Shown: positions 51,089-60,373, numbered from the stretch's first letter. The stretch: DNA of 64,000 nucleotides from Bacteroidia bacterium (GCA_030430845.1 JAUIKE010000010.1:1-64000), one strand, 5' to 3'. Notes: generated by a model from the sequence alone, not told the origin. Made by a program: numbers and translations.

Positions 51089-51224
51089 GGGGTTGTGTAA
51101 AAAGTCCTTCGGCCTTTTCACACAACCAATAATATTCTTTTAAGAAGTTTTTTTCTGAAAAAAACTTCTTAAATAAAATTTTCTGGGGTGGGTAAAAGCG
51201 AGGAACGAGTTTTCACACAACCCC
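51089..51224. repeat. Composite nested palindromic element D, in the ftsK leader
   Basis: The outer GGGGTTGTGT (51089-51098) and ACACAACCCC (51215-51224) are complementary. The left part also forms its own hairpin with TTTTCACACAACC (51115-51127). The inner hairpin has perfect 17-bp arms (51139-51155 and 51157-51173, TTTAAGAAG core) between AATAATATTC and AAAATTTTCTGGGG. It has the same plan as elements A-C with the GGGTTGTGT type of ends. Confidence 0.87.
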
Positions 51225-51269
51225 TTATCCAAATACTTGCGGACTAACTGATACCTGAAAATTTTTTAC

Positions 51270-53753
51270 ATGGCAAAGAGAAGAAAGAAAAAGAAAGGAC
51301 AATTATCTCTGGGCCTGGGCTTGAACGATGAACGTCTTCCCAAGCTGGCCGGGGTATTGGCCTTGTTTTTTGCCTTATACTTTTTTATTGCTTTTACTTC
51401 TTACCTGTTTACCTGGCAGATCGATCAGGATAGGGTATTGAGGTTTTCCTGGCAATTATTATTGGAAAGCGACCTGCAAATGGCCAACTGGCTGGGGCGC
51501 CTCGGAGCGATCGTTTCCAACATGTTTTTTTATTGGGGAGTGGGTTTGCCTTCCTACATTCTGGTGTACTTGCTGGTGGTACTGGGCCTAGACTGGATCA
51601 AACGAGCTCCCCTGAGTACCTATCTCCCTAAGATCCGCTATTCGGTTATTGGAATGGCTATCCTGTCCGTTTTCCTGGCTTTCCTTTTTGGACGGGCCGA
51701 ATTTCCCTGGGGCGGAGCGTTCGGGCAGACCGTTAGCAACTGGCTGCTGAATTTTGTCGGTACAGCGGGCATGATCGTTTTATTTCTCTTCGCAGCCATC
51801 AGTTACATCATCTGGATCTTCAACCCCAATTTTAATGATATGAACGTTCGGGATATCGTTGGAGAGATCCAGGATCAGATCAATACCTTATTGGGAGGAA
51901 GAAGCAAAAAGAAAAAAAGAGTTCGCCGAAGACGTCCCTCCGATACGGTCTCTACTGATGAAGAAGGTTGGACTGAGGCTGATGCTGATCAGTCGCTCCT
52001 GCCTTCTTCTTCCGGGAATGACCTATCGACTGAAGAGGAGGATAAAGAATCGCAGCTTTCTTTTAATCTGGATGACCTGCCACTCAACTTAAAAGAAAAA
52101 GTCCCTCAACCGCCATCCGCTGAGTTTGAGATAGAACAGAAAGAAGGGGGAGAACTTCCTCTTGATAACAGTCCGGGGCCTTCCGTGCCTTCTCAGCCGA
52201 AATTATCGGCCGAGCAGGAAAATGTGAATCATTCTGAGCCTTACGACCCGACCCTGGAATTATCCTCCTACGAGCATCCGGTAAGTTCTCTTTTGAAGGA
52301 TTATACCGACCAGCGGGTAGAGGTGGATCGCAAGGAGCTTGAAGCTAATAAGGACCAGATCATTGAAACCCTGCTGAATTACAAAATAGAAATTGTCAAG
52401 ATCCGGGCCACCGTAGGGCCTACTGTTACCTTATACGAAATTGTTCCGGCTCCCGGGGTGCGTATTTCCAGAATAAAAAACCTGGAAGATGACATTGCAT
52501 TGAGTCTGGCTGCTTTAGGAATTCGTATCATCGCCCCTATTCCCGGCCGCGGGACCATTGGTATCGAGGTGCCGAATAAAAAGAAGCAGATCGTATCGAT
52601 GAAGGAGGTACTCATCTCCGAAAAGTTCAAACGAGCCAAGATGGACCTTCCAATAGCCCTCGGAAAAACCATCTCGAACGAAGTAGTGGTCGTGGACCTG
52701 GCTAAAATGCCGCACTTGCTGGTAGCAGGCGCCACCGGACAGGGTAAATCAGTGGGGATCAACTCGATCCTGATCTCTTTATTGTATAAGAAACACCCTT
52801 CCCAGGTTAAACTGGTCTTGATCGACCCCAAAAAAGTAGAACTCTTCCTTTACAGTAAAGTGGTCAATCACTTCCTCGCAGCTATGCCGGGACAGGAAGA
52901 GCCGATTACCACCGAAACGAATAAAGTTATCCATACCCTGAATTCCTTGTGTATTGAGATGGATAACCGCTATGATCTGCTGAAAAAGGCAACGGCCCGG
53001 AATATTCGGGAGTACAACGAAAAGTTTGTCCAGCGCCGCCTGAATCCTAATAAAGGACATCGTTTTCTGCCATTTATTATTCTGGTGATCGACGAGTTTG
53101 CGGATCTGATCATGACGGCCGGTAAGGAGGTAGAATTGCCAATAGGCCGCTTGGCTCAGCTGTCGCGCGCAGTAGGTATTCACCTGGTGATCGCTACCCA
53201 GCGTCCGTCTGTGAATATTATTACCGGTGTGATTAAAGCGAACTTCCCGGCCCGGATCGCCTTTAAGGTGACGGCTAAGGTGGATTCCAGAACCATTCTG
53301 GATTCCGGCGGAGCCGATCAGTTGATCGGGCGAGGAGACATGCTGTTGTCGGTAGGGGGAGAGATGCGCCGGATCCAAGGGGCTTTCGTGGATACGCCGG
53401 AGGTAGAACGCGTAATTGATTTTATTTCCGAACAGCGAGGATATGCAGAGCCCTATTACTTGCCGGAATTTCACGGAGACGAGGAAATCCACGGTACTGG
53501 AGGCCTGAAATATTCCGATCTGGACGATATGTTTGAGGATGCAGCTCGCCTGATCGTTTCGAATCAGCACGGATCGACTTCTATGATCCAGCGTCGCCTG
53601 AAACTGGGTTACAACCGGGCCGGCCGGATCATGGATCAGTTGGAAGCTATGGGCATTGTAGGCCCCAGTGAGGGCAGCAAGGCTCGTGAGGTGCTGGTAT
53701 ATGACGAAATGGAGTTAGAGAAGTTTTTACAAGAGATTAGGAATAAAACCTAG
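51270..53753 (+). CDS. ftsK: DNA translocase FtsK/SpoIIIE
   Basis: This 827-residue protein has a basic N-terminus (MAKRRKKKKGQ) and four membrane segments (~25-190). An acidic linker (~210-360) is followed by the motor alpha/beta domains (~365-730) with Walker A GATGQGKSVG (~486), IDEFADLIM (~610) and RLAQLSRAVGIHLVIATQRPS. The gamma winged helix (~755-827, LIVSNQHGSTSMIQRRLKLGYNRAGRIMDQLE) reads KOPS-like sites. It pumps chromosomal DNA at the division septum and activates dif recombination. It is shorter than E. coli FtsK because of its short linker, as usual for this phylum. Its long 5' leader contains element D. Confidence 0.96.
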   Translation: MAKRRKKKKGQLSLGLGLNDERLPKLAGVLALFFALYFFIAFTSYLFTWQIDQDRVLRFSWQLLLESDLQMANWLGRLGAIVSNMFFYWGVGLPSYILVYLLVVLGLDWIKRAPLSTYLPKIRYSVIGMAILSVFLAFLFGRAEFPWGGAFGQTVSNWLLNFVGTAGMIVLFLFAAISYIIWIFNPNFNDMNVRDIVGEIQDQINTLLGGRSKKKKRVRRRRPSDTVSTDEEGWTEADADQSLLPSSSGNDLSTEEEDKESQLSFNLDDLPLNLKEKVPQPPSAEFEIEQKEGGELPLDNSPGPSVPSQPKLSAEQENVNHSEPYDPTLELSSYEHPVSSLLKDYTDQRVEVDRKELEANKDQIIETLLNYKIEIVKIRATVGPTVTLYEIVPAPGVRISRIKNLEDDIALSLAALGIRIIAPIPGRGTIGIEVPNKKKQIVSMKEVLISEKFKRAKMDLPIALGKTISNEVVVVDLAKMPHLLVAGATGQGKSVGINSILISLLYKKHPSQVKLVLIDPKKVELFLYSKVVNHFLAAMPGQEEPITTETNKVIHTLNSLCIEMDNRYDLLKKATARNIREYNEKFVQRRLNPNKGHRFLPFIILVIDEFADLIMTAGKEVELPIGRLAQLSRAVGIHLVIATQRPSVNIITGVIKANFPARIAFKVTAKVDSRTILDSGGADQLIGRGDMLLSVGGEMRRIQGAFVDTPEVERVIDFISEQRGYAEPYYLPEFHGDEEIHGTGGLKYSDLDDMFEDAARLIVSNQHGSTSMIQRRLKLGYNRAGRIMDQLEAMGIVGPSEGSKAREVLVYDEMELEKFLQEIRNKT

Positions 53754-53809
53754 TATCTGGATATGGATAAACCCGCCACGAGCAAGAAAAAAGAAAGGGT
53801 TTGAGAAAC

Positions 53810-54011
53810 ATGAGTCATCTTACCTTAGAGGGGCCAAATAAAGGTAGTTTTGAAAAGAGGATGTAGAAAAAACGACTATTCAACTAAACTTTGATTTTCA
53901 ATTAGTTGTCCGTTGTTCGTTGTCCGTTTAATCGCGAACAACGAACAACAAAGTCTAAGTGGTTGAAAATAAACGACTTGTAAATTGCCCCGAAAATTCG
54001 GGATGACTCCT
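53810..54011. repeat. ~200-bp palindromic element G
   Basis: A second copy of element F: ATGAGTCATC at the left, GGATGACTC at the right, and a shared interior (GACTATTCAACTAA, TTGATTTTCAATTAGTTG, AAATTGC, AAAATTCGGGATGA). The central stem differs (GTTGTTCGTTGT / GAACAACGAACAAC) but keeps the CGTTGTCCGTT words. It fills the gap between the ftsK stop and the stop of the convergent gene at 54014. Confidence 0.87.
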
Positions 54012-54013
54012 GT

Positions 54014-55177
54014 TTAATATTTGTAAAATTCAAAAGGCTCAAATGGAATGCTGTCATCCAATATTTTCCGATAGGTAACATGCACCCGGTCCACCTCACT
54101 TCCTAATTGCAAACAGGTTTTGATCATTTTAATGTTATGGCCGCGAATAGTGGCCATGATCACCTTGTCGTAATATTTGTTGTTATGTTCATTGTGCATA
54201 TGGGCGCAAATAATGGGAAAGACTCCCTTGCCCTGGTAGTCGGGATGAATACCAAATGCCACTCCTTTTACGTCCTTCACCCGGGCAGTTTTCAGGCGGA
54301 ACAGAAAGATGGGGAGTCGCCACCAGTTTAACTTGCCCTTCAGTCCCTTCAGGTAAGGGTTGAGATCGGGAAGTAAGGCGCAGAAGCCTACGGGTGTATC
54401 TTCATAGTAGGAAAAGGTTACCATCTTGGGGTCGAGGAGCGCTTTGATAGACTCAAACATGAGCATCACCTGCTGGCCGACCAACGGCTGGAAGTAAGGC
54501 GAGTGCTTGAAGGCTTCATTGTATACAGTAGCAGAGTCCTCGGCATATTTTTCTACCTTTTTAAAATCCAACTCCTCCATTCGGAAAGGATAGCGCTGTA
54601 ATGCGCGATCTGCAATTTTTCTTAAGCGTTCAATCGGAACGTTCTGCATGCGCGTGGTCAGGGTCAGGACCTGCTCGAAAGGGCGGTACCCATTATCTTC
54701 AAAAAAAGACTTGTAATATTCCGGATGGTAGTTTTCCTGGAAGTAAGGCCGCTCGTCGTACCCTTTCACAAGCAAGCCCCAAAACTTATCGCGCTCGCCG
54801 AGGTTAATGGGCCCGTCAATGGTATTGATCCCCTTGGAAGCAAGATGATTCTCTGCATGCTGAAGTAAGGCTGCAGCCATATCCTTATTATTAATGCATT
54901 CAAAATAACCGATCCCTCCGGCAGCAGTTCCTTGCTCTCGATTGCGCTTATGATCAATAAAGGTCGCAATACGGCCGGCCGGTTTGTTCGCCTCATCTAA
55001 AAGCACAAAGGCCTGGGCCTCCCCATCCTTCAGGTATTTATTGAAATTAGGATCAAATATATTTTGAACGTCGGATTGCAGCGGACATACCCAGAGTGGA
55101 TAGTCTTTGTATACTCTGAAAGGGACTTGATGGAATTGTTTCCAGTCTTTCTTATTCTGTACAGCAAAAATCTTCAT
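54014..55177 (-). CDS. GNAT-fold protein of unknown substrate
   Basis: This 387-residue protein starts MKIFAVQNKKDWKQFHQVPF. The N-terminal half includes LKDGEAQAFVLLDEANKPAGRIATFIDHKRN and GGIGYFECINNKDMAAALLQHAENHLASKGI, a GNAT-type strand/helix set. The C-terminal half has VAFGIHPDYQGKGVFPIICAHMHN (~310-333), an acetyl-CoA-binding loop of the Q-G-K-G type, then YDKVIMATIRGHNIKMIKTCLQLGSE. It looks like a tandem GNAT protein. Large Bacteroidota relatives are annotated only as hypothetical or N-acetyltransferase. There is no signal peptide, so it is cytoplasmic. It is a single gene. Confidence 0.8.
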   Translation of the reverse strand: MKIFAVQNKKDWKQFHQVPFRVYKDYPLWVCPLQSDVQNIFDPNFNKYLKDGEAQAFVLLDEANKPAGRIATFIDHKRNREQGTAAGGIGYFECINNKDMAAALLQHAENHLASKGINTIDGPINLGERDKFWGLLVKGYDERPYFQENYHPEYYKSFFEDNGYRPFEQVLTLTTRMQNVPIERLRKIADRALQRYPFRMEELDFKKVEKYAEDSATVYNEAFKHSPYFQPLVGQQVMLMFESIKALLDPKMVTFSYYEDTPVGFCALLPDLNPYLKGLKGKLNWWRLPIFLFRLKTARVKDVKGVAFGIHPDYQGKGVFPIICAHMHNEHNNKYYDKVIMATIRGHNIKMIKTCLQLGSEVDRVHVTYRKILDDSIPFEPFEFYKY

Positions 55178-55218
55178 AGTAAAACCTTAAAAAATGATAG
55201 GGGTAAAGATAGGTTCTT

Positions 55219-55295
55219 AGGCACTATAAACAAACTTATTTTAATATAAGGCCGCTCGTCGGCCTTATATTAAAATAAGTTTGTTTATAGTGCCT
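55219..55295. terminator. 36-bp-arm perfect palindrome including last codons and stop of the 55285 gene
   Basis: Arms 55219-55254 and 55260-55295 are exact reverse complements with a 5-nt loop (CTCGT). The right arm carries the minus coding end (GCA CTA TAA); the left arm is its inverted copy. This is the longest pair of perfect arms in the window. Confidence 0.93.
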
Positions 55296-56697
55296 CTACC
55301 TGACGGAGTAGCCAGCCTTTCTCAGCGAAGTACTTCGCATTGATGATCTCTTGTTTTAATTTCCCTTTTCGTTTTTCATCATAAGGGTTGACGCGGACCA
55401 GCTTTCTGGTGAGTCGGATCATGCTCATGATCTGTTCGCGGCGGTAGCCCATCACCTTTTTACGTGCTAAATAATTTCGGGTACTTTCCAGCAGGGCTTC
55501 GAGTAAGTCATATTCGTCTTGTTCATAATACAAACGGATAAGCATGGACTTGGCCTGAGTGGTCAGCAAGATATCGTCGTAATCGAAATGGATGAGCAGG
55601 TCCCGACATTTTTCATAATCCCCTTTAATAAAAAACAGGATAGCCTTACAGTAATGAGACATTTTTTCTCGATCGGCTGAGGGGAGGTATTTTTGATAGC
55701 TGTCAATAAATTGCTCAACCCAGTCAAATTCATTCAATATGGAGCCATTGACCACAATATTTCGGAAGGTCGTGGAGTCAATCTGGTTGTTTTCAAGAAA
55801 AATATCCCGTTCAATACCCATTTGCTGATATTCGAAGGCTTCACGGTTAAAGCGCTTTTCTCCGGCATTGATCCTGGCCATGCAATAGTTCAGTGCTAAC
55901 AATACAATATCGTTCAACTCACTATCCGGGAAATGGTGCCCAAAATCGTGGATTTGCTCTTTGAGCTTTTCGTAATACTGGGATTCTTCCGGGCTTTTAA
56001 AAGCTTTTAAAATATAATAATAAATTCCTACGGCCGGCCTTTCCTGCAGATTCTCCTGTTCTATGTGCCGGATGACCTCTTCTTCAAGACCAATATTGTA
56101 GTTAGCTTTAACTACAGCCTTGTGTGAGTCACTGAAACACAGTAGTTTAAGTTTGTTAGTAATAAACATGGCATCCAGCGCATCAGAGATTTCCTGGAAA
56201 TTAAAAGTGGATTGTCTTTTCGTTCTTCCTGACCAAAAAGCGTATTTTTCATTCTGAAGCAAATATTCATTTTCGAGATATACATTATTTCGGTAGGGAG
56301 AATTTTTTTGCTTAACTTCTGAAGATCTCATGGTCTTCCGAAAGGCCTTTTCCAGGTTACGCTTCCGGTAAATGCTGGCCAGCGTGATCTGAAAGCGAAT
56401 ATCATTGGAGTTCCACTCACTAAAAACCAGGAATTCCTCTACGGATTTGGTCAAAAAATGTATAGTTTGTCGGAGTTTGGCATCATCAAAGGCTTCTTTT
56501 GGGAAAACTTTCTTAAAAACTCTTTCTTTTTGTAGATATTTATCGTCCTCCAAATGATTAGAAGAGGTCAAATAAAGGAACAAATCCTCCACATCTTCAC
56601 GTTGATTATGTGCCGGAGATATGAGCCATTTTTTAAAATCCCTGATTTCTTTTTTGTCCAAAGTCCGCAAAACCGTTATTAAGTAACTATTTTCCAT
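55285..56697 (-). CDS. Large all-helical protein of unknown function
   Basis: This 470-residue protein starts MENSYLITVLRTLDKKEIRDFKKWL and has no signal peptide. It is almost wholly helical, with TPR-like helix pairs (for example KAILFFIKGDYEKCRDLLIHF and AKSMLIRLYYEQDEYDLLEALLEST near residues 355-405). It is rich in Lys, Glu, Tyr and Phe. The N-terminal ~60 residues (LDKKEIRDFKKWLISPAHNQREDVEDLFLYL) resemble the start of a family I have seen only in Saprospiria-like genomes, from memory. The function is unknown; a scaffolding role is possible. The last codons take part in a 36-bp-arm palindrome. Confidence 0.75.
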   Translation of the reverse strand: MENSYLITVLRTLDKKEIRDFKKWLISPAHNQREDVEDLFLYLTSSNHLEDDKYLQKERVFKKVFPKEAFDDAKLRQTIHFLTKSVEEFLVFSEWNSNDIRFQITLASIYRKRNLEKAFRKTMRSSEVKQKNSPYRNNVYLENEYLLQNEKYAFWSGRTKRQSTFNFQEISDALDAMFITNKLKLLCFSDSHKAVVKANYNIGLEEEVIRHIEQENLQERPAVGIYYYILKAFKSPEESQYYEKLKEQIHDFGHHFPDSELNDIVLLALNYCMARINAGEKRFNREAFEYQQMGIERDIFLENNQIDSTTFRNIVVNGSILNEFDWVEQFIDSYQKYLPSADREKMSHYCKAILFFIKGDYEKCRDLLIHFDYDDILLTTQAKSMLIRLYYEQDEYDLLEALLESTRNYLARKKVMGYRREQIMSMIRLTRKLVRVNPYDEKRKGKLKQEIINAKYFAEKGWLLRQVEAL

Positions 56698-56775
56698 GAA
56701 AAAACATTTTTTTCATCAACAAACCGGGTTAAGGGTGTTTAATTTAAGTAATTGATAAATAGTGATTTATGTAAT

Positions 56776-56803
56776 TTTGCCTTGTAAATATACGGTATTT
56801 TTG
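56776..56803 (+). promoter_or_regulatory. Bacteroidota-type promoter for the T9SS propeller gene
   Basis: TTTG (56776-56779), a 16-bp spacer and TATTTTTG (56796-56803) fit the consensus. Transcription would start near 56810, ~90 bp before the chosen ATG at 56897. Confidence 0.55.
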
Positions 56804-56896
56804 CTCAACAAATGAGCTTTTTTGTCATTGTTTAACGTACTAATAAGTAACATTTTTGTAATGCAAACGGGAACTAACAAATCAAATATCGAGTCA

Positions 56897-59878
56897 ATGA
56901 AAATTTTTAGAGCCGTCCAAAATAATTTGTCGAAAGTATGCGCCAGCAGGCTTTGCTTGCTAGTGGTGGCATTGTTTTTGGCAGTTGGATCGCTCAACGC
57001 CCAGGGATGGGTGAAAAAAATAGGGGGTAATGGTCTGGATCAGGCGGAGGACCTCTTAACGACTCGCGATGGCGGATATCTTCTGCTTGGATTTACTCAA
57101 ACTGTCGATGGCGACAGAATTTTCCTGAACAGAACTGATATTGATGGGGTAGAGTTGTGGTCAAAGTCATTCGGCACTGCTAACGTTCACGGCTACAAGA
57201 TGAGCCAGTCAGAAGACGGCAGCTTGCTGATCGTCGGGGACCGCAAGGCAACTGCTCAAAGCCCTAGTAATTTGTATTTGTTGAAGACGGATCAGAAAGG
57301 TCAGTTTTTGTGGGATAAGGCTCTGGAGGCAGAAGGTGATCAAACGGCTCTGGATGTTATTGAGGTAAGTGAAGGAGGTTTTTTGGTTGTTGGGTTTACA
57401 GATGATACGGATAGCGGAGAAGATGATATCCTACTAACTCGTTTAGATAACAATGGAAATATAATATGGTCAAAAACGTTTGGCCAGGCAGATTTTGATG
57501 ATCGCGGAAATGCAGTGGTAGAAGTTGCAGATGGATACGTTCTAACCGGATTCACTGAAAACGAGAACGGCTCAGATAACGACATCATCACGATCAAGGT
57601 TGATAAGCAAGGGGAGTTTCTCTGGGAAAGGATCATTTCTACTCCGGAAGCGGAAGAAGCCATGAGTATTGCGGCTACATTAGACGATGCGGTGGCAATT
57701 GCAGGATACCAAGGGAATAGCAATGATATCCTGATCACGAAGTACCACATCAATGGTGATTCTCTTTGGACAAGCCTTAAGGATAACCTGGGCTTGGGAG
57801 ATCAGGCTTCTCAGATCCACCAAATGGAGGATGGCAGTTTCCTTTTGACAGGGTTTACCGAAATGTCGGTATTCAATATCGATGCCTTTGTGGCGAATGT
57901 GAACGCGGATGGTTCTTACAAATGGTTCAGAACATTAGGGCCGGATGTAACCAGTGATCAGGCTGTAAGTGTAGGGCTTACGCTGGACGGCGGATTAATC
58001 GTAGCGGCTTCTACTTTGCCGATTACGACTCTTAACGAGGACATCCTGCTGTTCAAAACAGATATTGGCTTAAATACTTTAACAAATAAAATTGAAGGCG
58101 AGATCCTTTTTGATGAGGATGCAGTGGGTTGCGAAATTACAGGCAACACAGCTAATTTCCGCCACCCTCGCTGGATAGTCGTTGCCGAACAAGGCAACAC
58201 CAAGTTCTTTGGCACAACGGATGAAGATGGAAAATTTAACATCGATGTAAGCACCGGTGAGTATTCCGTCAGAACTTTGCCTACTTCTACTGCTGCCTGG
58301 AATCTTTGCACCACCGAACAGCTGGTCAGCTTTGACAAAGAGCATGACACCACAGCTACGGTTGTTTTCAGTACCAGCCTGATCGGCGATGAAATTGCCG
58401 ATCTGCGGGTCGACATCTCTGCACCCTTTGTAATAGAAGGTACCCTGGTGATTTACGATGTCAAGGTCTTTAATGAAGGCTCTGATGTGACCAACCCTAC
58501 GACCAAAGTGGAAGTTCAACTGGATGACGAGTTAACTTACTTGCGTTCCAAGTTGGCTGCGCCCAGGGATGGAGAAAGTGATTTTGCAGGAGGCAGATTG
58601 GTTTATTACCTCGGGGCTATCCAGAGAGGCGGCTCAAAGAGATTCCAAATAGTCGCCCAGGCTCGTCCTAGCGGTGATGATATGAAGCCGGCCCAGGCGG
58701 TCAGTGTATCAGCTAAAGTCGAAGCAGAGAATAATATAGAGATTGTTCCTAATAACGATCTCAAAGTAGCCATTCAGATTTCAGACAATAACCTCAACAC
58801 GGTTAATATTAAAAACGTTGGGATCGAGAATATTCTCAAGCCGATTACTGCGATCGTTATCCAGGATGACATTGCCTTCCTGAATGTACCGATACCTGAT
58901 GGACTGGGTGCAGGAGAAGATGAGACGATAGACCTTCCCGTGGAAATATTTCCTCCCATTGGTCAGACTTTACGAGCTATTGCTACCATCGACGGAGAAG
59001 GATTTAAAAATTTCGGAACAGAGGCTTTGGAACCATTTGGAAGAGATGAATCCAATGATTACGAAACCGGTCATGTGACGATGTTCCCGGAAGATGATGA
59101 GGAGAGAGACTTTGAAATTGATGTACTGGAAAACATAGGCCCCGAAAGAGATTTTGAATTAAGAGGCTATCCCAAAGGCTACCAAGACTCGATTATTGCC
59201 CCCAATACCGAGTTGACTTACACGATTTTCTTTAGAAATACAGGAACCGATACCATAAACAGAGTAGTGGTCAGAGATACACTTTCCGATTTGCTAGATC
59301 TCACCACTGTAATCCCGGGAGCAAGTAACTTGCCATACGAGTTCGAAGTGGACGACAATGGCATTGTAAAATTTACATTTACTCTCGACGAAGAAGACCA
59401 ATTACTACCTGGCAGCAGCACGCAGATTGATACTTCTTCTTACGGCTACGTAAAATTTGTTGTTTCCCAAAAACTGGACCTTCCGATCGGAAGCGTCATC
59501 CACAACCGTGCTGCTGTCTTTTTTGATTATCACGGACCCGAAGTGACTAATGAGGTAACGCGTGTAATTGGTGAGTATCCCGGTTTTGTCAAATTTGACC
59601 CACTCACCGATATTGACGAACCTTACATGGAGGGGGTAGAAATAAATATTTATCCGAATCCGTTTACAAATGGCACGACTTTTGAATTAAAAGGAAAAGA
59701 ATTTGGAGAGCTCGTGCTGACGATTTTTGATCTCGATGGTAAGCTGGTGGAAAGCCGCCGGCACCTCGGAAATAAATTTATGTATTATCGCAACCATCAA
59801 TTACCATCCGGAATGTATTTATACAGACTGGAATCTGAAGGGCAACTAATTAATAGCGGTAAATTATTGGTACGGTAA
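56897..59878 (+). CDS. Secreted beta-propeller protein with DUF7619-like and T9SS C-terminal domains
   Basis: From ATG 56897 (MKIFRAVQNNLSKVCASRL) it is 993 residues with a signal peptide ending SLNAQ; the open frame reaches back to a TTG at 56822, with another ATG at 56861. Residues ~40-400 form a propeller of D-G-G-x-x-L-x-G-F-T...W-x-K-x-F-G blades. A carboxypeptidase-regulatory-like domain (~400-500) and a CARDB/DUF11-like domain (~510-640) follow, then a DUF7619-type domain (~765-935; TYTIFFRNTGTDTINRVVVRDTLSDLLD). The T9SS sorting domain (~945-993) has INIYPNPFTNGTTFEL and GMYLYRLESEGQLINSGKLL. It is a surface or secreted protein with unknown ligand. Confidence 0.9.
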   Translation: MKIFRAVQNNLSKVCASRLCLLVVALFLAVGSLNAQGWVKKIGGNGLDQAEDLLTTRDGGYLLLGFTQTVDGDRIFLNRTDIDGVELWSKSFGTANVHGYKMSQSEDGSLLIVGDRKATAQSPSNLYLLKTDQKGQFLWDKALEAEGDQTALDVIEVSEGGFLVVGFTDDTDSGEDDILLTRLDNNGNIIWSKTFGQADFDDRGNAVVEVADGYVLTGFTENENGSDNDIITIKVDKQGEFLWERIISTPEAEEAMSIAATLDDAVAIAGYQGNSNDILITKYHINGDSLWTSLKDNLGLGDQASQIHQMEDGSFLLTGFTEMSVFNIDAFVANVNADGSYKWFRTLGPDVTSDQAVSVGLTLDGGLIVAASTLPITTLNEDILLFKTDIGLNTLTNKIEGEILFDEDAVGCEITGNTANFRHPRWIVVAEQGNTKFFGTTDEDGKFNIDVSTGEYSVRTLPTSTAAWNLCTTEQLVSFDKEHDTTATVVFSTSLIGDEIADLRVDISAPFVIEGTLVIYDVKVFNEGSDVTNPTTKVEVQLDDELTYLRSKLAAPRDGESDFAGGRLVYYLGAIQRGGSKRFQIVAQARPSGDDMKPAQAVSVSAKVEAENNIEIVPNNDLKVAIQISDNNLNTVNIKNVGIENILKPITAIVIQDDIAFLNVPIPDGLGAGEDETIDLPVEIFPPIGQTLRAIATIDGEGFKNFGTEALEPFGRDESNDYETGHVTMFPEDDEERDFEIDVLENIGPERDFELRGYPKGYQDSIIAPNTELTYTIFFRNTGTDTINRVVVRDTLSDLLDLTTVIPGASNLPYEFEVDDNGIVKFTFTLDEEDQLLPGSSTQIDTSSYGYVKFVVSQKLDLPIGSVIHNRAAVFFDYHGPEVTNEVTRVIGEYPGFVKFDPLTDIDEPYMEGVEINIYPNPFTNGTTFELKGKEFGELVLTIFDLDGKLVESRRHLGNKFMYYRNHQLPSGMYLYRLESEGQLINSGKLLVR

Positions 59879-59979
59879 TCATAATCCCATAAACCACAAG
59901 GTTCCTCGCTCTAACGAGCGGGGAACCACCACTTAAAAAAAAATGTTATTACAGTGTTAAAAGCTTAAAGAAGCTCCAC

Positions 59980-60251
59980 TAAATTTGAGATTGATTCGTT
60001 ATTATATGAGATTAGGTCGTCTTAAAAGTTGAGATTAGATCTGTTACTTACTAAAAAATAGGTCGTCTTAATTGAGATTGATCTGTTGAGAAAAAAAATT
60101 AGGTCGTCTGAGATCTGATTTGTGAAATCTAAACAAAAGAAATAAACTTATTTTTCAATAAGAATTTAAAGAATTAGGTCGTCTTATTATTTTCATGAGA
60201 TTATGATTTGTTATTAGCGAGAGGCCACGCAATTACTGCGTGGCTTTTTTT
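59980..60251 (+). ncRNA. Candidate small RNA with two alternating repeated motifs
   Basis: Motif A, TTAGGTCGTCTTA, occurs at 60012, 60058 (ATAGG...), 60099 (...TCTGA) and 60174. Motif B, GAGATT-(A)-GATyTGTTA, occurs at 59987, 60031, 60074, 60110 and 60197. They alternate with a period of ~43-44 nt; the gap between B at 60110 and 60197 is two periods. A TAAATTTG box (59980-59987) could be the -7 element, and the locus ends in a clean intrinsic terminator. No ORF of note is present. An RNA acting as a protein sponge, or a DNA-binding array, would both fit. This is inference. Confidence 0.5.
60224..60251 (+). terminator. Intrinsic terminator of the candidate RNA
   Basis: GCCACGC (60224-60230) pairs with GCGTGGC (60238-60244) around a 7-nt loop, followed by T8. 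No protein gene ends nearby on this strand (the nearest stop is 345 bp upstream), so it implies a transcript from the repeat region or a long read-through. Confidence 0.85.
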
Positions 60252-60373
60252 ATTCTCATGATGGCTCAATGATACGCCATTTTTTTTAATCTGACCAAAT
60301 AAATAATTAAAAAAATATAATATTTTTTTATTGTTGTACGTTATGGCAAGCTTTTGGTTACAGAATATCAATT

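Larger units (their letters stand above)
50631..51269. other. 640-bp intergenic region: short ORF, small repeat, promoter box, element D
   Basis: Contents: a repeat of the CTTCAGCTTG type (~50790-50845, two imperfect copies CGCACGCTTCAGCTTG and ATAAGCTTTAGCTTG), a 30-codon ORF (50936-51028), TATTTTTG (51061-51068) as a possible -7 box for ftsK, and element D. The rest is AT-rich. Confidence 0.65.

Noticed and set aside
52779..53570. 263-codon minus-strand frame opposite ftsK
   Set aside because: Antisense shadow of the conserved FtsK motor domain; its product has no recognisable motif.
59900..59927. Intrinsic terminator after the T9SS propeller gene
   Set aside because: The GGTTCC-CGCTC hairpin is clear, but no T tract follows on either strand, so I list it only as a hairpin in the spacer.
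59980..60251. CRISPR array reading of the 43-nt periodic repeats
   Set aside because: The two repeated motifs are only ~13-17 nt, diverge between copies, and the spacers are short, AT-rich and unequal; no cas genes are nearby.
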